From NCBI RefSeq assembly GCF_014636935.1, contig NZ_BMES01000001.1, positions 1,369,782-1,433,781 on the forward strand: 64,000 nt of DNA. The letters run 5' to 3'. Positions within the stretch are counted from its first letter, which is position 1, and each line of letters opens with the position of its first letter. The notes under the pieces were generated by a model. The model was not told the DNA's origin and ran no database searches. It was given only the letters and a program-made list of their open reading frames with translations. Both the position numbers and the translations under genes were made by a program. This DNA comes from Alsobacter metallidurans (GTDB taxonomy: Bacteria; Pseudomonadota; Alphaproteobacteria; Rhizobiales; Beijerinckiaceae). Shown piece by piece: positions 60,702-64,000 of this stretch.

Positions 60702-60790
60702 CGCGCATCCTTCTCCCGGGGGGAGAAGGATGCGCCTGTTCTGCGAGAGGCGCCGACGCCCACCCTCCCCTTGAGGGGAGGGTGGCGCTG
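60702..60790. repeat. Palindromic repeats before gp10 (family D half-unit and a second hairpin)
   Basis: CCTTCTCCCGGGGGGAGAAGG forms one hairpin, and CCACCCTCCCCTTGAGGGGAGGGTGG a second. They lie between the major tail gene and gp10, in a gap of 148 bases. Confidence 0.7.
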
Positions 60791-60821
60791 CGCGCTTGCT
60801 CCATCCAGATCGGAGACACTC

Positions 60822-61154
60822 ATGCCCAATCCCCACCGGGGCGACGTCGAGGCCATCATTGGCGGGCGGCGCTACACGCTGCGGCTGACGCTGGGCGCGC
60901 TGGCCGAACTCGAGGCGGCGTTCGCGGTCGAGAACCTGGACGCGCTCGGGCGCCGCTTCGCCTCCGGCCAGCTCGGCGCCCGCGACCTCGTGCGGCTGCT
61001 GGGCGCCGGCATTCGGGGCGGCGGGACGCCGCTCAGCGACGAGGAGGTCGCGGCCCTGCCGCTAGGTGACGGCCTGGAGCCGATCGCGACCGCGATCGCC
61101 AACATGCTCGAACGCTGCTTCAGCTCGGGCGGGGACGCTTCGCCGCGCCCTTGA
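60822..61154 (+). CDS. GTA gp10 family protein
   Basis: A 110-residue protein of the GTA_gp10 family: RGDVEAIIGGRRYTLRLTLG, ALAELEAAFAVENLDALGRR and DLVRLLGAGIRGGG. It probably works as a tail assembly chaperone. GGAGA lies before the ATG. Its stop overlaps the TTG start of the next gene, the usual chaperone pair arrangement. Confidence 0.88.
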   Translation: MPNPHRGDVEAIIGGRRYTLRLTLGALAELEAAFAVENLDALGRRFASGQLGARDLVRLLGAGIRGGGTPLSDEEVAALPLGDGLEPIATAIANMLERCFSSGGDASPRP

Positions 61155-61387
61155 GAGCCGCAGGACGTCGACCCGACCACCCGGATGGGGAGCCCTCCCG
61201 CCCCTTCCCGTGGTCCGACGCCATGGCCTTCGGGCTTGGCGTCCTGCGGCTGTCGCCTGCCAATTTCTGGGCCGCGACCCCGCGCGAACTCGCGGCCGCG
61301 GCTGAAGGCGTGTTCGGCAAGACAAGGGGCGGAGGCGCGCCCACCGGCGCCGATGTGCGAGCGCTGATGCGGATGTTCCCGGACTGA
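61151..61387 (+). CDS. GTA gp10.1, phage tail assembly chaperone
   Basis: A 78-residue protein. FPWSDAMAFGLGVLRLSPAN then FWAATPRELAAAAEGVFG is the family signature of the small tail assembly chaperone next to gp10. The conserved FPW lies before the only internal ATG, so the start must be the TTG at 61151, which overlaps the gp10 stop (TTGA). Confidence 0.78.
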   Translation: MRAAGRRPDHPDGEPSRPFPWSDAMAFGLGVLRLSPANFWAATPRELAAAAEGVFGKTRGGGAPTGADVRALMRMFPD

Positions 61388-61410
61388 GCGCACCACGATG
61401 GAGCTGACCG

Positions 61411-61950
61411 ATGACCATGCAGGATTTCGCCACGCAGGAAGCCCAACTCACGCGGCTCGACGGGTTGGCGCAGGCCTTCGGGAAGTCGATCACGTCGGCG
61501 TTCGCCAAGGGGGCCACGGACGGCAAGCGCTTCGAGGACGTGCTGCGCGGGCTCGGGTTGAAGCTGCAGGACATCGCCCTGAAAGCCGCCATGAAGCCGC
61601 TTGAGGGCCTGCTCACCACGGGGCTGTCCAACATTCTCGGCAACTCCGGCGGCCTGTTCGGCGGCGGCTCTGCGCCCGTGCAGGCTTTCGCTGATGGCGG
61701 AGTGGTGCGGGCGCCGACCTATTTTCCTCTCGGCCAGGGGCTGGGGTTGGCCGGGGAGGCCGGGCCGGAGGCGATCCTGCCGCTGGCGCGCGGCCCGGAC
61801 GGCGCCCTCGGCGTGCGTGCAGGCGCGGGTGGCGGTCGCTCCGTGACGGTGAACATCACCACCCCGGACGCCGAAAGCTTCCGCCGCTCGGAGGCCACGG
61901 TGAGCGCCGCCATCGCCCGAGCCGTGGCGCGCGGGCAGCGGGGCTTGTGA
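61411..61950 (+). CDS. GTA gp11, short tail tape measure protein
   Basis: A 179-residue protein that sets tail length. Helical N-terminal half with LAQAFGKSITSAFAKGATDG and RFEDVLRGLGLKLQDIALKA, a Gly-rich centre, then FADGGVVRAPTYFPLGQGLG and GEAGPEAILPLARGPDG, the conserved tape measure C-terminus. Somewhat shorter than the Rhodobacter gp11, so the tail could be short. GGAG lies before the ATG. Confidence 0.88.
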   Translation: MTMQDFATQEAQLTRLDGLAQAFGKSITSAFAKGATDGKRFEDVLRGLGLKLQDIALKAAMKPLEGLLTTGLSNILGNSGGLFGGGSAPVQAFADGGVVRAPTYFPLGQGLGLAGEAGPEAILPLARGPDGALGVRAGAGGGRSVTVNITTPDAESFRRSEATVSAAIARAVARGQRGL

Positions 61951-61998
61951 GGAAAGCTGCGAGAGCGCCGCCAACGTTCAGAACGCGCCGCAGCCACA

Positions 61999-62145
61999 CA
62001 CTCCCCTTGAGGGGGAGGGTCGCCGCGCAGCGGCGGGGTGGCGTGCAGCAGGGCGTGACTCTGGTTGGAAAGAACGAGGCCGTCCCAGGCGTCAACTCAC
62101 CCCGCCGGCCTTTGGCCGTCGACCCACCCCCTCGAGGGGAGGGCG
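61999..62145. repeat. Interspersed palindromic repeat, family D, inside the GTA cluster
   Basis: CTCCCCCTTGAGGGGGAGGG, GTCGCCGCGCAGCGGCGGGG, then CACCCCGCCGGCCTTTGGCC and CCCCCTCGAGGGGAGGGCGG. It resembles the unit at 43996-44180 and lies between gp11 and the opposite-strand DUF465 gene. Confidence 0.78.
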
Positions 62146-62166
62146 GCGCCTCGCGCCGTGCGCCCC

Positions 62167-62409
62167 CTACGCCGCCGTCCGCAGCATTGCGGCGATCTGG
62201 TCCTTCAGTTTGAGCCGCTTCTTTTTCAGCGCTTCCAGCACGGCGTCGTCCACGGGCTCTAGCCCCGCCTCGATGCGGTGGATCTCGCGGTTTGCGGCCT
62301 CGTAGCCCTCCACCAAATGGGCGAAATGTGCGTCGCCGATCTTGAGGCGGCTAATCGCCGCCGCGGCGTTGGGGAATTCTTCGTGCAGGCCATGGGGGAC
62401 GTGGGTCAT
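62167..62409 (-). CDS. DUF465 (YdcH-like) small coiled-coil protein
   Basis: An 80-residue helical hairpin protein of the DUF465 family: EEFPNAAAAISRLKIGDAHF, then LVEGYEAANREIHRIEAGLE, and a basic KKKRLKLKDQIAAML helix. GGGAGG lies before the ATG. Function unknown; small DUF465 proteins are common in alphaproteobacteria. It lies on the opposite strand between gp11 and gp12 and is not part of the usual GTA order. Confidence 0.85.
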   Translation of the reverse strand: MTHVPHGLHEEFPNAAAAISRLKIGDAHFAHLVEGYEAANREIHRIEAGLEPVDDAVLEALKKKRLKLKDQIAAMLRTAA

Positions 62410-62507
62410 CGGGACCTCCCTTGTGTGGATGCCCCAGATGACGTCCGGCCGCGCCGATCCGCTTTGCGCGAAGTCAACGACGCTGCATGCAACCAGAGGA
62501 GACGCCG

Positions 62508-63152
62508 ATGCCGGCCCCTTTCCATGAGGTGCGTTTTCCGGTGGACGTGGCGGTGAAAAGCCGTGGCGGGCCCCGCCGGCGGACCGACGTGGTCGTCACC
62601 GGCTCAGGCCGCGAGGAGCGCAACGCCCGCTGGGCGCATGCGCGTCGCCGCTATGACGCCGGCTACGGCGTCAAGACGCTGACCGCTCTGGCCGCCGTGG
62701 TGGCGTTCTTCGAGGAACGGCGGGGCCGGCTCTACGGCTTTCGCTGGCGCGACCGGCTGGATGATCGCTCCTGCACGCCCGGCGCCGCGCCCGGGCCGCT
62801 GGACATGCCGATCGGAACCGGCGCGGCCGGGCTCGCGAGCTTCGCGCTGGCCAAGACCTACGGGGCCGCCTTCGCGCCGTATCGCCGGCCGATCGAGAAG
62901 CCGGTCGCCGGCAGCGTGCGCGTCGCAGTAGCGGGCGTCGAGAGGGCGGCGGGGGTCGACTGGGATGTCGACGCCGCGACCGGGCAGGTCACGTTCCGGC
63001 CCGGCAAGCTGCCCGCGCCCGGCGCGGCCGTGACGGCCGGCTTCCTGTTCGACGTGCCGGTGCGCTTCGACGCCGACGAGCTGATTGTGGATCTCGCCGC
63101 CTTCGAGGCCGGCGAGATCCCGTCCATTCCGCTGATCGAGATTATCCCCTGA
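62508..63152 (+). CDS. GTA gp12, distal tail protein (DUF2460)
   Basis: A 214-residue protein: FHEVRFPVDVAVKSRGGPRR then RTDVVVTGSGREERNARW, FEERRGRLYGFRWRDRLDD, and a C-terminal FDVPVRFDADELIVDLAAFE, all typical of the DUF2460 family. It forms the ring between tail tube and hub. GGAG precedes the ATG at 62508. Confidence 0.9.
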   Translation: MPAPFHEVRFPVDVAVKSRGGPRRRTDVVVTGSGREERNARWAHARRRYDAGYGVKTLTALAAVVAFFEERRGRLYGFRWRDRLDDRSCTPGAAPGPLDMPIGTGAAGLASFALAKTYGAAFAPYRRPIEKPVAGSVRVAVAGVERAAGVDWDVDAATGQVTFRPGKLPAPGAAVTAGFLFDVPVRFDADELIVDLAAFEAGEIPSIPLIEIIP

Positions 63153-63165
63153 CCAGGAGGCGCTC

Positions 63166-64000
63166 ATGCGCGCGCTGCCCGCATCCCTCTCGGCCGCGCT
63201 CGCGACCGGGGCGACTACGCTCGCCCGCTGCTGGCGCATCACGCGCCGGGACGGCCTGGTGCTCGGCTTCACCGACCACGACCGCGACCTCGTGTTCGAC
63301 GGCGTGACCCACGCGGCAGCGGCCGGCCTGGAGGCGGCCGACAGCGAAAGCCAACTCGGCTTCGCGGTGGGCGGCGGCGAGGTCGCGGGCGCGCTGGCTG
63401 CCGGTTCGCTCTCGGAGGCCGACCTCGCGGGCGGGCTCTTCGACGGCGCCGCCGTGGACCTCTGGCTGGTGGACTGGAGCGATCTGGGCAGCCGCGTGCT
63501 GCTCGACGGCTTCACGATCGGCGAGGTGCGCCGGGCCGACGCCGCCTTCACGGCCGAGCTGCGCGGCCTGGGGCAGCGCTTCGACGACCCGCGCGGCCGC
63601 GCCTTCCAGCCCGCCTGCGCGGCCGACCTCGGCGACGCGCGCTGCGGCGTGAGCCTGGCCGACCCGCGCTGGCGGGCGGACGGGATCGTGCAGGGCACGG
63701 ACGGGCGGGTGTTCATTGAGGCGGGCGCGCTGGCGGGTTTCGAGCCGGACCTGTTCGCGGGCGGGCGGCTCGTCTTCACGTCCGGCGACAATGTTGGCGC
63801 GGCCGGCGCCGTGAAGGCGCATGACGGAGGTTCGCTGACGCTCTGGCAGGCGCCCGGCGCGCCGATCCTGCCGGGCGACGGCTTCACGGTGACGGCGGGC
63901 TGCGACAAGCGGCTGGAGACCTGCGCGGGGCGCTTTGGCAATGTTGTGAACTTCCGCGGTTTTCCGCACATGCCCGGCAACGACTTCCTGCTGCGCGTCG
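63166..64000 (+). CDS. GTA gp13, tail hub protein (DUF2163), runs off the window
   Basis: The first 278 residues are present. It starts MRALPASLSAALATGATTLA and has FTDHDRDLVFDGVTH, WLVDWSDLGSRVLLDGF and a C-terminal part with QPACAADLGDARCG and GCDKRLETCAGRFGN, then RGFPHMPGNDF. The Rhodobacter GTA hub binds an Fe-S cluster through Cys residues, and four Cys are present here in the matching region. AGGAGG lies 5 bases before the ATG. The stop lies beyond the window; gp14 and gp15 would be expected next. Confidence 0.9.
   Translation, partial: MRALPASLSAALATGATTLARCWRITRRDGLVLGFTDHDRDLVFDGVTHAAAAGLEAADSESQLGFAVGGGEVAGALAAGSLSEADLAGGLFDGAAVDLWLVDWSDLGSRVLLDGFTIGEVRRADAAFTAELRGLGQRFDDPRGRAFQPACAADLGDARCGVSLADPRWRADGIVQGTDGRVFIEAGALAGFEPDLFAGGRLVFTSGDNVGAAGAVKAHDGGSLTLWQAPGAPILPGDGFTVTAGCDKRLETCAGRFGNVVNFRGFPHMPGNDFLLRV

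Noticed and set aside
49459-64000. A prophage rather than a gene transfer agent
   Set aside because: No integrase, repressor, lysis, replication or attachment sites were seen, and the order (terminase, portal, protease, capsid, short tape measure, DUF2460, DUF2163) is that of GTA clusters. The right end is outside the window, so a phage remnant cannot be fully excluded.
1-64000. CRISPR array or tRNA/rRNA genes
   Set aside because: Repeats are dispersed palindromes without regular spacers, and no tRNA-like T-arm or rRNA sequence was recognised on reading.

Overview
The window looks like chromosomal DNA of a high-GC alphaproteobacterium, most likely order Hyphomicrobiales (Rhizobiales). Evidence: a MucR-type regulator, several small families typical of that order (DUF1491, DUF6456, DUF2336, DUF3750, DUF1214/DUF1254), a split methylmalonyl-CoA mutase with MeaB, and a gene transfer agent (GTA) cluster in the Rhodobacter/rhizobial order. 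Genus cannot be assigned from the sequence. No rRNA, tRNA, CRISPR array, transposase or integrase was seen.

Left part (1-24 kb) is core metabolism and housekeeping. It holds a dipeptide-type ABC transporter (binding protein plus the first codons of a permease), an AsnC-like domain protein with an arylformamidase-like hydrolase, asparaginase II, a PQQ-type sugar dehydrogenase with its c-type cytochrome, and MeaB. Next come two tandem DUF900 lipoprotein hydrolases, a DUF3750 protein, a VapBC-like toxin-antitoxin pair, methylmalonyl-CoA mutase small and large subunits, and small DUF4332 and DUF2267-like proteins. A HerA-like ATPase, a nucleotidyltransferase-fold protein behind two palindromes, an M20 peptidase, a possible dead metallo-beta-lactamase-fold protein and a CheY-like receiver complete this part.

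Middle part (24-49 kb) is mostly envelope and signalling: a class IV aminotransferase, a GT2 glycosyltransferase-murJ operon, SufE, a sensor kinase with a peptidoglycan-binding protein and DUF1491, DUF6456 opposite a small TTG-start gene, MucR, oligopeptidase B, Fe-type superoxide dismutase, a chemotaxis receptor, a YdjC-type deacetylase and DUF2336. A PBP1A-DUF1214-DUF1254 operon and a YcgN protein close it.

Right part (49.4-64 kb) is a GTA structural cluster. In order it holds gp1, terminase, portal, two small proteins, prohead protease, capsid, connector, closure, terminator, major tail protein, gp10, tail chaperone, tape measure, gp12 and the start of gp13. A consensus sigma70-like promoter precedes it. 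The cluster is broken up by three opposite-strand genes (a Tat-type FAD oxidase, a secreted trypsin-like protease and a DUF465 protein) and by palindromic repeats.

The most interesting spot is 52.5-53.9 kb. The portal gene ends in an effector-type linker and runs into a low-GC cassette with a Cys-rich small reading frame and a candidate immunity gene. A second, broken copy of the portal 3' half follows, with a different tail. This resembles the tail-swapping layout of contact-dependent toxin loci, here attached to a GTA portal.

At least four families of interspersed palindromic repeats, called A to D here, fill most gaps longer than 200 bases.
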